Assembly: GCA_022495995.1 (NCBI GenBank)
Contig: JAFEMH010001364.1
Location: 372,001 to 436,000 of the forward strand
Reading direction: 5' to 3'
From: Adenophora triphylla var. japonica
Taxonomy: Eukaryota > Streptophyta > Magnoliopsida > Asterales > Campanulaceae
Length of the DNA stretch: 64,000 nucleotides
Position numbers and translations under genes: made by a program. Below are positions 11,406 through 22,646 of the stretch, piece after piece. Position 1 is the first letter of the stretch. The number at the start of each line of letters is the position of its first letter. The notes below the pieces were generated by a model. It saw nothing but the letters and a program-made list of their open reading frames with translations, was not told the origin of the DNA and searched no databases.

Positions 11406-11936
11406 ATGAAGCACTACATGCAAGCCCACCTTATAAATTTGGTCTCGAAAATGGACCCCATCAAGTACATCTTCGATAAGCCTTCCCTCTCGATGCGTCT
11501 AGCAAAGTGGTCCTTCTTCTTAGCAGAGTACGACATCAACTATGTGACCAGAAAGGCCATCAAGGGTCAAGCATTGTCAGACCATCTGGCAAACTTCCCC
11601 ATTACTGAGTACCGCGGGCCTGAACCCCAATTCCCAGATGAAGGGATCTTCATAGTTGAGCCTGAGAGCCGATGGCAGCTATTCTTTGACGAAGCTGCTA
11701 ACAAAAGAGGAAATGGCATAGGGATGCTACTGGTCGATCCGAAATATGAGCACACGCCCATAGCCCTCAAGTTGAACTTCCATGCCACGAACAATGTCGC
11801 CGAGTACGAAGCTTGCATTGCTGGTTTAGAAGCTGCCTTAGAAAGGAATGTCAAGGAGCTTGAAGTTTATGGAGACTCAACCCTGATCATCAACCAGGTC
11901 TCCAACAAATGGAAGACTGTGGACCCTAATCTTTAG
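11406..11936 (+). pseudogene. End of first RNase H plus archaeal-type RNase H
   Basis: Same frame as the RT. The first ~80 codons complete the degenerate RNase H. From about 11670 a second domain shows the archaeal-type pattern: F-F-D-E-A (first Asp), N-N-V-A-E-Y-E (Glu) and V-Y-G-D-S (second Asp). A dual RNase H is a known mark of the Tat lineage. TAG at 11934-11936 interrupts the frame, which resumes at once and runs into integrase. Confidence 0.85.
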
Positions 11937-11951
11937 CGGTATCATGCCTAT

Positions 11952-13429
11952 ATGGAGGAGTTAACTGGACAGTTCAGAGAAGTGACTTTTCACTACTTGC
12001 CAAGGGAAAAGAACAGATTCGCAGATGCCCTAGCTACTCTAGCCTCACTGGTAGAGATCCCCGAGGGAAAAGCCATAAAACCCTTCAGAGTGGGTAGAAG
12101 AGAAGCCCCGGCTTTCTGTTGTGAAATAGACTTGGGACCTGAGCCTATCAAGGAACCGTGGTACAATCAAATTTACCAGTTCCTCAAAGATGGAGAGTCA
12201 TCTTTCAGAGATGAAGAAGGTAGACCAAAAGAAAGTGTCAAAGCCAAGAGCTTGCAAGCCCTAAAAAGGTTGGCCTCCCATTATGTCATTTTAGGAGGCG
12301 CACTGTACAAGAAGCGATACCAAGGACCACTCCTCTTGTGTGTCACTCAAGAAAGGGCCAGAGAGTTGATGACCGAAGTCCACAATGGTCCCTACGGTCT
12401 TCATATGAATGCTAGAGCCCTGATGCAAGCGATCCTCAGAATGGGTTACTACTGGATTTCCATGGAGACAGACTGTGTCCAGTATTTCCGAGTGTGCGAC
12501 AAATGCCAATGGTTTGCCAACCTCAACCATCTCCCGCCTCATGACCTATACTGCATGACGACGCCTTGGCCGTTCGCATCTTGGGGTATTGACGTGATAG
12601 GGAAGATAGCCCCGGCAGGAAGCAATAGGCATGAATTCGTGTTTGTGGCAGTCGACTACTTCACCAAGTGGGTAGAGGCCAAATCCTATAAGGTCCTCAC
12701 TTCCAAGAAGGTGGCCCAGTTTGTCAAAGAAAACATAATGTGCAGATACGGGGTGCCCAATGAGATCATTTCTGATAACGGGTCACACTTTGAAGGGGAC
12801 TGCGATAGATTCTTTGTCGAGTCAGAATCACTCGCCACAAGTCGTCCCCGTACAGACCTCAGACTAACGGAGCCGTGGAAGCTGCTAATAAGACGCTCGA
12901 ACGGATCATTCAGAAAATGGCCACCCGTGGTCGTGATTGGCCCGAAAAGCTGCACCTGGCACTTTAGGGCTACAGAACGTCTGTCAGAACAGTCACAAGA
13001 GAAACTCCTTTTGTCCTAACCTATGGGATGGAAGCAGTGTTACTAATAGAGTTGGAAATCCCGTCACTAAGAGTCCTCCTGGAAAATAGTGTCAATGAAG
13101 TAGAATGGCTACGTAGCCAGCATGATGAGTTGGCCCTGCTCGATGAAAGAAGGCTCAAAGCCGTGGAGCACACCCGAGCCTACCAGAGGCGAATGGCCAG
13201 AGCATTTGACAAGAAAGTCAGAGCCAGAGACATAAAGGAGGGTGACTTAGTGTTGAAAGTGAAGCCCCCTACCAGAGACAACCCCCTGGGAAAGTGGGAA
13301 CCCGTTTGGATCGACCCGTATGTGGTGCAGAAGATACTGTCGGGAGGGTCCATGAAGCTTGCAGACCTGGACGGCAATCCCTTTGTCCACCCAGTCAACG
13401 GTGATAAGCTCCGAAGGTACTATGTCTAA
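11952..13429 (+). pseudogene. Integrase, frameshifted
   Basis: Integrase inserts the DNA copy into the genome. The first 50 codons complete the archaeal RNase H. Next come a zinc-binding H-x-H...C-D-K-C region (about 12380-12510) and the catalytic core, with the first Asp in 'G-I-D-V-I-G' (about 12585) and the second in 'S-D-N-G' (about 12773). At about 12820-12840 the reading moves from frame 3 to frame 2. In frame 2 a TAG at 12965-12967 interrupts it, then the C-terminal domain runs clean from 13028 to 13429. At least one frameshift and one stop inactivate it. Confidence 0.88.
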
Positions 13430-13700
13430 AAAAAAAGAAAAGGAAAATAAAAAAAAAGAAAAAAATCTTAGTGCAAAAAGAGTAATGCCTAGCTAGGCTG
13501 AAAACCCCAAAAAGGGCGGTCTAGGCAAAAAATAGGGTTGCACATAAAAAAGAAGAAAAAAAAAATTTAGTGCAAAAAGAGTAATGCCCAGCTAGGCTGA
13601 AAACCCCAAAAAGGGCGGTCTAGGCAAAAAACAGGGTTGCACATAATAAAAAAAGAAAAAAAAAAGGGCATTCAAGTTTTCATAAAACGGGTCCCAATCA
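13430..13700 (+). repeat. Two 79-bp repeats in A-rich sequence after pol
   Basis: Units 13468-13546 and 13567-13645 (period 99) differ by two bases as read. Each contains 'aaaaccccaaaaagggcggt'. They are separated and flanked by A-runs. Confidence 0.85.
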
Positions 13701-13897
13701 ATAAGATATCAGAAATTTTCATGAAATTGTGTCTTGATTAATTTCTAAGATAATATCTCTTGTTCATTACAAGTTAAAAACTTCTTGATGAGTTCAAGCA
13801 CGGTCTACTCTTGACTCTGCTAACCTGCTACAAAGATCTAAAATACAATAAAATGCCTAATAAACTACTGTGTTTGCAAAATGGCAATAAGGGAATC

Positions 13898-15414
13898 CTA
13901 AGAAAAGATTTGTCGGCTGTCATTCACTGCGTCTTCTTTGGTCTTCTTCCCTTTACCTCGACCCCGTCGAGTGTTCTTTCTCTTCTTCTCTATGATGTCG
14001 GTCTCCCTCATCCCGATTTTCGGTATCCTCACTGGAGCCTCCATCAAACCCGTGTCAATAAGTGCCTTCTCTACCCGGGCACGAGTCCGCACTTCCTCCC
14101 TCTGAGCCTCAGTCAAGGGAGCGACTTCAGATAGTCTCTTGTATCGAGCCTCCATATCTCTGATAAGGTCACCCGACTGATTATGGCGACTCGCCTTAGC
14201 TTCAGTCTCCCTCAGAGTCCTAATCGAGTCGCAGTCAGCCCCCAATAAAGCCTGACGCCTCTCTCCCAACATGACCTGAGTCGCTCCCATCTCCCTCTCA
14301 TACCAGTCCAAGTATGCCGTGGTCAAGATGGTACTCTTCCTGCTCTTGAGAATGGCCCTGGGTGGGAAAGCAGTATATGTCCAAGCCCTCGAGAAGAATG
14401 AGAAGCTGGCTGGATCCCTCATGTCCAAAGACACCACCTCCATGGTACGAATGTCCTCCCAATCGCCCAATGGCTCTTGTAAGGCCCCAAAATGTCTGGA
14501 TACCAAGCAGGGTATGTAGAAGGATGACCAACAAAGCCCTGGAACTCTCACCACATAGGAATCCTGAAATGTCCTCTGGGTCTGCAACCTCCAGTGAGGT
14601 ATCCACCAGCGAATGTCTGAAGTGGATAACCTAGCCATCATCAGCTCCCAGTCACCTTGGCCCTGCTGCCTAGGCGAACCCCTCCGAGAAATCACCCAAG
14701 GGCACTGAGTCGGCAAAGCCCCTGGCAAAGCCCCAAGCCTCTCCTGCAGCCATAAGGTCAACACGGCCGGGCTCCCAGACCTCATGAAATGGTCTCCCCT
14801 AGCCATCCTATCAATGCCATGAAGGGTCTAACCAAAACCAATGGAACAATGTCCTTCCCAGCCCTGCAATCCCTGACCATGTCCAAGAGGCCACCATGAC
14901 AGATCCCCACGGACTCAGCAGTGAACAAAGACGAGAATATGCATAGGATAAAGGCATCCATAGCCACCGTGGTCGTAGCCATATCCGGAGACCCAAACCT
15001 ACCCGGGATATCAGAAAGGTCAATCCTGTCCGGAGCTATCATCATCCCCTCAGCCTCTCCCAGAGATATGTGCAGAAAAGATGCCAACTTTGCCGCCACC
15101 GGCACATCTTCGATCAGAGGAATCGATATAGCCTCAATTTCTGGACCACCAATCAAGGCTAGGAAATCTTCATAGGTTGGGACAATCTCATTGTAAGAAA
15201 AGCAGTAAACATGTCTCCGGACATCCCAAAACTTTGCTGCTGCTCTCAAAAGGTCCCAATCGGGCGGGAGATCCTTCAAATGCCATAAAGATCTGATCTT
15301 GAAGGTAGTGTCGAACATCCCCTTGTGAGATTTAATGTTATATCTCACCCAAGATTGAAGATCGGACAGAAAACGGTCTCTTTTCCCCTTTTGCAATCTG
15401 ACGGGTTTCTCCAT
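13898..15414 (-). pseudogene. Antisense gene 1 of the Tat-type element, DUF7745-like
   Basis: Lies on the strand opposite pol. ATG is at 15414; the 210-codon frame stops at 14782 and a 302-codon frame overlaps it from 14806 to 13898, so a single frameshift near 14782-14806 splits one protein of about 500 residues. The N-terminal part reads 'D-W-D-L-L-R-A-A-A-K-F-W-D' then 'P-T-Y-E-D-F-L-A-L', the pattern of the plant DUF7745 / mobile-domain-like proteins. The C-terminal ~100 residues are charged, probably coiled, and end in a Lys/Arg-rich tail that could be a nuclear signal. Grande and Retand elements are known to carry antisense ORFs at this place. A palindrome pair and a TATA-like box lie upstream. 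Function unknown. Confidence 0.7.
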
Positions 15415-15513
15415 TGCAAGATGATCAAAGTTGAAGTCTTTGGGTCAAAAATGTGCTCTGGGAACAGTTGGGACAAGTCTAGGTTGAAAATGAAATGAAA
15501 TGGCCAAGCCTTG

Positions 15514-15593
15514 ATTTTATTCTGAAAAAGACCAGTCCAGACAGAACTGTAAGCCGCACGGCCTCATTTGCTCCCAGGACCAGACCGCACGGC
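15514..15593 (-). promoter_or_regulatory. Candidate promoter of antisense gene 1 with palindrome pair
   Basis: GCCGCACGGC at 15553-15562 and ACCGCACGGC at 15584-15593; on the minus strand AATAAAAT at 15521-15514, about 100 bp before the ATG. The rest of 15415-15940 shows no gene. Confidence 0.5.
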
Positions 15594-15940
15594 TTCATTT
15601 GCCATCTGCAGCAATCCAAGTTGCTGCCCAAAGGGAGTTTTCACCCCACTTTTCCTACAAAAACCTGTACAAAAGCATATCCAAACACCAACCATGTAGT
15701 TATGTGTCATCACAAATCATTTTGGCCCAGTTTCAGCCTCAATTCCAAGCAAAAAAAAAAAACCCTGCCCCGAGGCTCAAGTAATATGCAAATTTATAAA
15801 GAATAAATTAGAAAAGCAAATAAAACAGTAATACATTTTTTTGCCCCATCGGCGCCCAAATAAAGCAAAAATATAAACAAATTGTGCATAAAGTTGTTCA
15901 TTGTTTGTTTTCTTCCTCCTAGATCGATTCTAAGGACCTC

Positions 15941-18542
15941 CTAGGCCTCCGACCCCTCCTCGTCGCTACTCAGCTCATGGAAGCTCGTATCCCTCATCAA
16001 GTCCTCTGTGTCACTCACATCAGAAAGATGGACATTCTCATGCTCGTATTCAGCTAGCTGCTCCAGGATGCCGGCGTTGGGTCCCTGTCCCCGAGGCATG
16101 GCACTAGAAGAGTACTCTGAGGCTGAAGAGGTGGATGCCGTGCTCCCGACGTGCCTCCTTTTGTGCACGGGCTCCTGCACGTTTGCTGCAGCCTTTGAAG
16201 CACAAGCCAGCTTCTTCAAGAGGGACCGCTATACATCCTTCCAGCCCTTGTTCTGCCTGACCAAGCCGTCATAAGTGCAAGCTGGAACATGAAAAAAAGA
16301 GAAGAAAATCTCAGAAAAATCTCAGAATTGCAAAAAGCAACGAAATCTGAAAAAAAGGAAGAGACCCTAAAGTGTACTCACAGTGCTATCAGGCGGTAGA
16401 GTATACTGGGGCTCCCTCGTGTCGGGGACAGGTATCCTGAACCTCCTCGGTACCCCGTAAACCACATAAGAAAGGTGAGCAGGAGGCATCGGCGAGTTAG
16501 TAGGCTCGGCTTCCCCATACCCCTGAGTGACAGCCAGCTTCACTAGCTTCTGTGGCATCCTCAACCGCTGCTCCACAAAGGTAGCATATGGGGTAGCCAA
16601 GTCAAAATACTCCTCAGCTGCTACGCCAGCCTGATACCTCGCTATATCATCTGCCAACAAGTCCCTGGGCTGCAGCATCCGTGCTGGAGGATCGAGGGGA
16701 GTAATGGCATCCAATGGAGGGACATGGCCATGCTGCCTGGAAAAGCGGTCCCCCAGATAAATGATATCACAAGTGAGCCTGGTCAACCACCGCCTCTATC
16801 TAGTCGCCTCCACGGCATCCCCTAGCAGAATCTCTGGGTACCTCCCCCAAGGATAAAAGTCCACTCCATCATGCCCATCCCTGTTGATGATTGGTCTCAC
16901 CATCTTGTAATCAAAGGTGATCCAGGTCTTCCCGGTGAATTTGTCCCTAGCATCTCCCCTCCAGCAGATCATAGCAGGAAAGATGGTAGAATCACTTTGC
17001 TGGTTCCACGGAAAGAACCTGATCACCTCGCAAAACCAGACCTGCATGTTCAAAACATAAAAGGGTTATTTTCTCTCATAAAAGTCTCAAGACAGAAAGG
17101 AAAAGAGAAAGGAAAGAAGGTGAGAATACCTCAAGCACAAAGGAGAAGCAGTCCATCGAGGCAGCCTTATTCCGGCTATACATGTCCAGGGAGAAGTAAA
17201 GTTCCGCCAATCCGGCCTCGCCCCAAGAGACAGTCCTAATCCCATCCACATCCTCCAAGGAGTCCAGAAGGCAAACCAAAGCCAAAGTCCCAGAGTTGGC
17301 AAAGATGGTGACTGACAGCATCAACCACAGAAAAGCTCTCGCAAGCAGGTGGGCAGTCACCTCATTGGCGGCAAATCCCTGCATGCAGTTCACGACTTCC
17401 ACCTCAACATTCCTCGTCTCCATCCCCAGCCCCTTAGGTTGGAGGTCAAACCCAACCAAAGCCCTAAACTCCTCAGCCGTGATATGGTCTCTCCAGGTCA
17501 CAGACCTCCCGGTGAACTGCAAGCCAGTGATAGCAGTAAAGTCTGCAGGCGTCACTGTAAGCTCCCCCCAGCTAAGGTGAAAGCTGTGGGTGGTGTCCCA
17601 CCAGAACTCCGAGAGGGCCTGGATCAAGCCCTTGCTCTTGGAGGTTATGTGAATACCTCTGCCAATAGCCTCTACGAACAAATCAAGGCCTGTAGCCCTC
17701 ACTAGCTGCTTAGGGTTCACCCCATCCTTCTCAAAATCAGGCATTCTCTCCCATAGCCTCACAGCAATCTCGAAAGGTCCCCTAGACTTGTTCTCCTGTA
17801 GACAAGCACAGCAAAAATGTGTCAGTCCTTCATCTCATTTCAAAAGCATGCATATATCCAAAAGTGCACATATTTTCAAAAGAAAAGCATTCATAAAAAA
17901 ATTCTAGCATCCTTTGCATAGAAAACATGTCTTTCATCACTTGAAACACGTAGTGTCAAGCACATTGCTCTCAAAAAACATAGAATCACAATTTTCAAAA
18001 TTATTTGCACATAAGCATTAATTTTTCAAAAAATGGCATGCATGAATCCTTTTCATCGTCCAAAAATCCCGTTTACTCATCCATGATCAAGAATTGACCT
18101 AGTTCTAGCACATGCAAGAACTCCGTCACATTTTAGACAATTGTTTTTATTACTTTATTTTCGAAAAAAAAAATGGGTCATTCTCATTATTTTTCAAATA
18201 AATTGCACATGCATGTTCTTTTATCTTCTTAGCCTCATAGGTTAATCATCAAGATTTCAAAATCATCATCAAAAATCCTAGGAAAATTCGAAAAATTCCT
18301 AAAACTTGGGTCAAGCCCTAAATTCGATCAAAATCGATGGAATCATGCAAATTAAGAATGCTTACCCCAACCGATTGAGGGTTCGTCTACTTGTGCTCCC
18401 TTTTGCCGGGATAAAGCTCCGATGGAGGCGTAAGGAAGTCATACTTCCTCTCCGTGCGAACGAGCTCCCTCCTCCTCCTTCGAGCGGCCTCGGAGATGTT
18501 CCTCCTTGCTTGCCTTGGCATCGGATTCCCCTCCGGATCCAT
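15941..18542 (-). pseudogene. Antisense gene 2: spliced plant mobile domain (PMD) gene with three in-frame stops
   Basis: Four exons can be read on the minus strand. Exon 1 is 18542-18366 (177 nt, ATG, Arg-rich), with a GTAAGC donor. Exon 2 is 17795-17130, preceded by AG. The next intron is 17129-17042 (GT...AG, 88 bp). Exon 3 is 17041-16382, followed by a GTGAGT donor. Exon 4 starts at 16281 after AG and ends with a stop at 15941. Exons 1-3 join in phase 0. Exon 3 to 4 is out of phase by one base, from an indel or another splice site. Exon 2 carries the PMD signature 'T-H-S-F-H-L-S-W-G-E-L-T-V-T' and 'D-F-T-A-I-T-G-L'. TAG stops lie at 18387-18389, 16796-16798 and 16229-16231. PMD proteins occur in plant retrotransposons and as silencing factors such as MAIN in Arabidopsis. 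The role here is unknown. Confidence 0.75.
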
Positions 18543-18655
18543 CTAGATCAGTAGAAGCAAGGGATTGAAGGATTTTTGAAAAAATTCTCTCCCTCCTCTC
18601 TCTCTTCCTCGGCAACAGAAGGCGGCAATGATGCCCAATGCCCGTTCAAATCTGA

Positions 18656-18725
18656 TTTTAAATAATCTGGAAAAATTAAACTTCTGGCCGTGCGGCCTCT
18701 TTTGCTCCGTCTCATGCCGGGCGGC
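18656..18725 (-). promoter_or_regulatory. Candidate promoter of antisense gene 2 with palindrome pair
   Basis: GCCGTGCGGC at 18687-18696 and GCCGGGCGGC at 18716-18725; TTATTTAAAA on the minus strand at 18665-18656, about 115 bp before the ATG at 18542. Confidence 0.5.
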
Positions 18726-18929
18726 TTCTTTTGCTCTGAGCAGAAATTACATCTTTGCCCCTAGACTTTCCACTTGGGCATATAATTCATGTTATCCTTT
18801 AACTAGGATAACGTCGTTTTCTGAAGATATCTGTTATCTCCTAAGCAAATAGACTTTCCTCCCCAGTCGCCTCTGTTACTTCCGTTATAACGGAATAACG
18901 CTAGGTGACAACCTCCGAATTGTCGAAAT

Positions 18930-19190
18930 TAAAACTTTAGCTACCTCTATCCTATAGAGAAGTACGCTCAAGTCCTCCAAACTTTAGCTACCTCTATCAC
19001 AGATTGAGAAGTACGCTCAAGTTCTCCAAACTTTAGCTACCTCTATCACAGATTGAGAAGTACGCACAAGTTCTCCAAACTCCAGCTAACTCTATCCACT
19101 CGATAGTGACGTAAGCTCTAATTTCCTCAGGTGACAACCTCCATTAATTGTCAAATCAGGTGACAACCTCCATTAATTGTCAAAACCTCA
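18930..19190 (+). repeat. Tandem repeats of 54-60 bp and a 29-bp duplication
   Basis: 'aactttagctacctctatc' recurs with 'gagaagtacgctcaagt' at about 18932, 18979 and 19029, and a weaker copy follows at 19079. 'ggtgacaacctccattaatt' occurs at about 19130 and 19159. Confidence 0.75.
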
Positions 19191-19662
19191 AGGATCCTAG
19201 ACATCGTTCCTAACTATCTAGTGGTGCTTGAACTACGATCAAGGCTTGATTCCTCCGGGATACGTAGGTAGCCTTTCATAAAAGGTCCAGCCATCCGATC
19301 ACTTTGGTCACCCTGTTCCTTCGTCACTCCTCAGTGGTGAAATAGCCACTCATAGAGGTCCAGATATCCGACCACATCGGTCACTTCTAGCATGTCCCCA
19401 GTAGGATCAGTCGCTTGACCTCCTAGGTCACTTTCCCTTCTATTTCCCCAGCAAGAGACCAGTTTCTCTTCACCATTCCTCAGCGGATCTTATTCCGAAC
19501 TACGACTATGGCTTGATTCCCACTCGAGATACGTAGGTATCCTTCCAAAGGTTCAGCCACTCGACCACTTTGGTCACCCAATCCGTCTCGGCATTCGCCA
19601 GATTGGATCCTTTTCTATCGACAACCCCACTCGCCCTGCAAGTGACGTTGCCGAGGGGCTTC
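19191..19662 (+). other. 3' UTR and purine tract before the 3' LTR
   Basis: No ORF. It contains two 'gaactacg...gatacgtagg' motifs and several 'tccagcca..gaccac' blocks, and ends in CCGAGGGGCTTC directly before the LTR (candidate polypurine tract). Confidence 0.55.
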
Positions 19663-21402
19663 TGTAAGTACCCAAATCTGGCTCATGCCTTCCGGTTAAG
19701 TTTTTCGGAAATTCCTCGGACTTTCCTAAAGTTCAGGAGCAATTCCGAAACTATTTCGAACCTTCCGAGGGCTGAAGGGACTGCTTGGGTTTAAAAAAGC
19801 ACGTTTTCCTTAATATTGGAATCCTTCTAGAAAGGCCACCTTGCATGATTCTAGAAAGATGCTGAGTCACAAGGGATAATGCTGCACGGCTGCATTAGGA
19901 GGGAACTCCTGGCCGCACGGCTTCTTTGGCTCTATCCAGACTGCCTATAAATAGAGGCCTCCTCTACCCATTTTGATATACAATTTTCAGCATTAAAACT
20001 CTCCTAAAATACCACTACGAAAATTCAGCAAGCTGAAGGTGCCAAGAGCCACCTCCCTCCTCCTTGAAGCCTCCAAGAGTTGGTCCCTTCCTTAGGCGAA
20101 TTCCAAAGAGAAAGAGGTCACTACTATTGGTAACCTCTCACCCCCTTATCTTGCATTATACTTGTTTTATGTGATATACTTGCTCTTTGCATTTACATAT
20201 TGCTATATATTGCTTGGGACTTGGTATATTATTGCTAAAGATCATATCTTTAAACATGTAAATCATATTCCCATCCCCTTCGCATCCTTTGCATTAACAT
20301 AAGCATCTTTTGCTCATAAAAATGTAGTCTTTGCATTAAAGGTGCATCCTTTGCACCTAAAAATCTCTTTTCTACATAAAAATGATATCTTTATGCATCC
20401 TTTGCACTTAAAAATGTAGTCTTTACATTAGAATTGCATCCTTTGCACCTAAAACCCATTTTCATGCATAAAAATGCATCCTTTGCATTAAAAATCATTT
20501 CTTTACCTCAAAGTAGCATCCTTTGCTTTCAAAATGAAGTCTTTATGCATCCTTTGCATATAAAACACTATTTTTCCACATAAAGGTGCATCCTTTGCAT
20601 CAAAGATCATTTCTTTAATACATAAAAGCATCCTTTGCAAACAAATAGCATCCTTTGCAACCAAAATGTCATCTTTTCACTAAAAATGTCATTTTTATCC
20701 TAAACATGCATTCCCCTAGTCCCCAATTGGTACTTGATGCATCCTTTGGAGCGGACCGGTGTAAAGATCCTATCTTTACACCGTTTCTTCCATTAAAGGT
20801 GCCACAATCTCTTTAGAAAGGGATAAACCTTGAACCCTATATCTCCGATTATCACTTGAGACGAGCATAGTAGTCCCTAGACAAGCTCAATCGTCTCAAG
20901 ATGTAGGATTGATGGGCTAAGGACACTCCTTTTCTAAAAACCCTCATTTTGGACTATAAAAGAGAGTCCTTCTCTCGATCACGCAAGACCCAAGGTCAAA
21001 TAGTGATGATCACAAGTCCAAGATGAGGACGGGATCAAAGTCCCAAACACATAAAAATCCAAGGAATCCCGAGCGATAACCAACTAAATGGTTTATACGT
21101 CCGAAAGACAACTTGGAACATTCCCCCCCTCACTCTTTTCAACACATGCACACAAGAAAGCACGCAAGCAAGCATGAAAAATGGAATCTTGGGAGACTTG
21201 CTACGGCAAGGCACCTGGGGTGAACGACGATCCGTTCTTCACAAGGGGTAACTTAACCTCCGAACCCTAAAAAATATTTTTTCAAAGTTTTGAGGAAATC
21301 AAAATGGTGTGGCGACTCCGTTTTTCAAATTAAACCGGATGTTTTCAAACTCAAGTGAATCCAATTTAAAACACAAAAAATAAATTTGGGCACACATTCA
21401 CA
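19663..21402 (+). repeat. 3' LTR of the younger Tat-type element (1740 bp)
   Basis: TGTAAGTACCC...ATTCACA, followed by the target duplication GAAAG at 21403-21407. It matches 3793-5531 along its whole length. Confidence 0.95.
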
Positions 21403-22646
21403 GAAAGTACGTTTGAACATACGAGACCGCAATTTGCAGGTAAAATCCTGGAAAAAATTCGGCATGACCTCTCCTCACTTCGAGTCGAAAATTCGGCATG
21501 ACCTCTCGTCGCTTCATGGAAAAATTTCGCCATGACCTCTCGTTAGTACGTGTCAAAAATTCGACATGATCTCGCGTTAGCACATGTCGAAAACGTGTCA
21601 TGACTTCTTGCGAAGCCAAGTCAAGAAATCGACATGTACCTACGTCGAGACATGTCAAAATTTTGACATGTACTGACGTTAAGTTATGTCGTAAATTTTG
21701 ACATGAAGAGGGAGAGCATTCCAAGACTTTGGAAATGAAGTACGACTCGAACTTTGTGAGAAAATTTTGAAAATCGAGTTTGAAAATGTTTTTAAAAGTA
21801 TTTTTGCCAAAAACCAACCGGTCACAGTAAAAAGTGTGTCACGGACAAGTGTGGCTCCTAATACTCTATAGGCCGGGAGGACTTTAGGCGCTCAAACGTA
21901 GGCGAGACATATCACCGTCCGCGATGCCGTCCGTACACTCCAAGGGTTCTAACTCTATGTGCGGGTAGTGTGCGAGTAGTGTGAATGTAACTTCTAAAAA
22001 AACTTTTTTTTCTTTTTTTTTGTAAAAAAGAGTTTTCAAAATGCAATATTTACAAGTATGCAAATAAAAGGGAAAACCAAAAGAAAGAGTCCAAAAGCAT
22101 GGCAAAAGGGGACTGCCCCAAATGCTAGGAAACAACAAGCAAACTGCAAGCTCAGAAGCTCAGAATCACTCTGCCCAACTGCTCAAACTGCCAACTGAAA
22201 TGGCCCTGCACTGCCTTCCTTTGTCGTCCGACACAGGACTCCCCCAGAACAGGGATGTCATCCAACACAGGAAATCTCACCAACAGAGAGCCAGATAAAC
22301 AGCAAGGGGGGAAAGGGAGGAGGACCCCACCACCAAAATACTCACATACCAAGGCATAAAAAGCAGATAGGCACATAAGCATGGCAAAGCACATAGGAGC
22401 ACACAATGACACGAATCACACACAAAGAGAATGAGAAAATCGTCCAAGTTGATTTAAAGAAAGTTAGACCCTCTCAAAAAGCTCTTATTTTTTTCAAAAA
22501 GGATACCGGTACGTGGCATTGTTAGACCATAATTTATCCCAGCCTCGGGTGAGGAGGCGATAACGGGAAGCTTAATGGTTTCCACCTATATACCAAGTAT
22601 CACTTTTTTATAAAAGCTTTTCAAATTTCCCCAGCGGAGTCACCAC
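21403..22646 (-). other. Proximal leader of the old Tat-type element
   Basis: Read on the minus strand it starts with the primer-binding site (22646-22629) and the 'tataggtggaaaccattaag' block also found near 5600. A palindrome pair lies at 22223-22232 (GTCGTCCGAC) and 22257-22266 (GTCATCCAAC, decayed), matching the position of the younger element's leader pair. No gene. Confidence 0.75.
21454..21705. repeat. Eight degenerate 34-bp tandem units in the old leader
   Basis: Each unit has 'aaaattcggcatgacctctc' or a variant, followed by about 14 variable bases. Variation increases toward 21705, where the core reads 'ttttgacatg'. Confidence 0.8.

Larger units (their letters stand above)
3793..21402 (+). 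mobile_element. Younger Tat-type Ty3/Gypsy LTR retrotransposon, 17.6 kb, with two antisense genes
   Basis: Complete outer structure: LTRs 3793-5531 and 19663-21402, both TG...CA, with a perfect 5-bp duplication GAAAG on either side. Inside, in order: primer-binding site, long leader, gag, an ORF of unknown role, RT with degenerate RNase H, a second (archaeal-type) RNase H, integrase, a tandem repeat, two antisense genes, a palindrome pair, tandem repeats and a short purine tract before the 3' LTR. The second RNase H and the antisense ORFs between pol and the 3' LTR are known traits of the Tat lineage (Ogre, Retand, Grande and relatives). Frameshifts and stop codons in gag and pol make it non-autonomous now. 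Confidence 0.92.

Noticed and set aside
21454..21705. Regularly spaced repeats resembling a CRISPR array
   Set aside because: Units are contiguous degenerate 34-bp tandem copies without true spacers, in a plant retrotransposon leader.
22401..22646. Sequence CCCCAGCGGAGTCACCAC as part of a tRNA gene
   Set aside because: It is the reverse complement of the element's primer-binding site next to an LTR end; no cloverleaf surrounds it.
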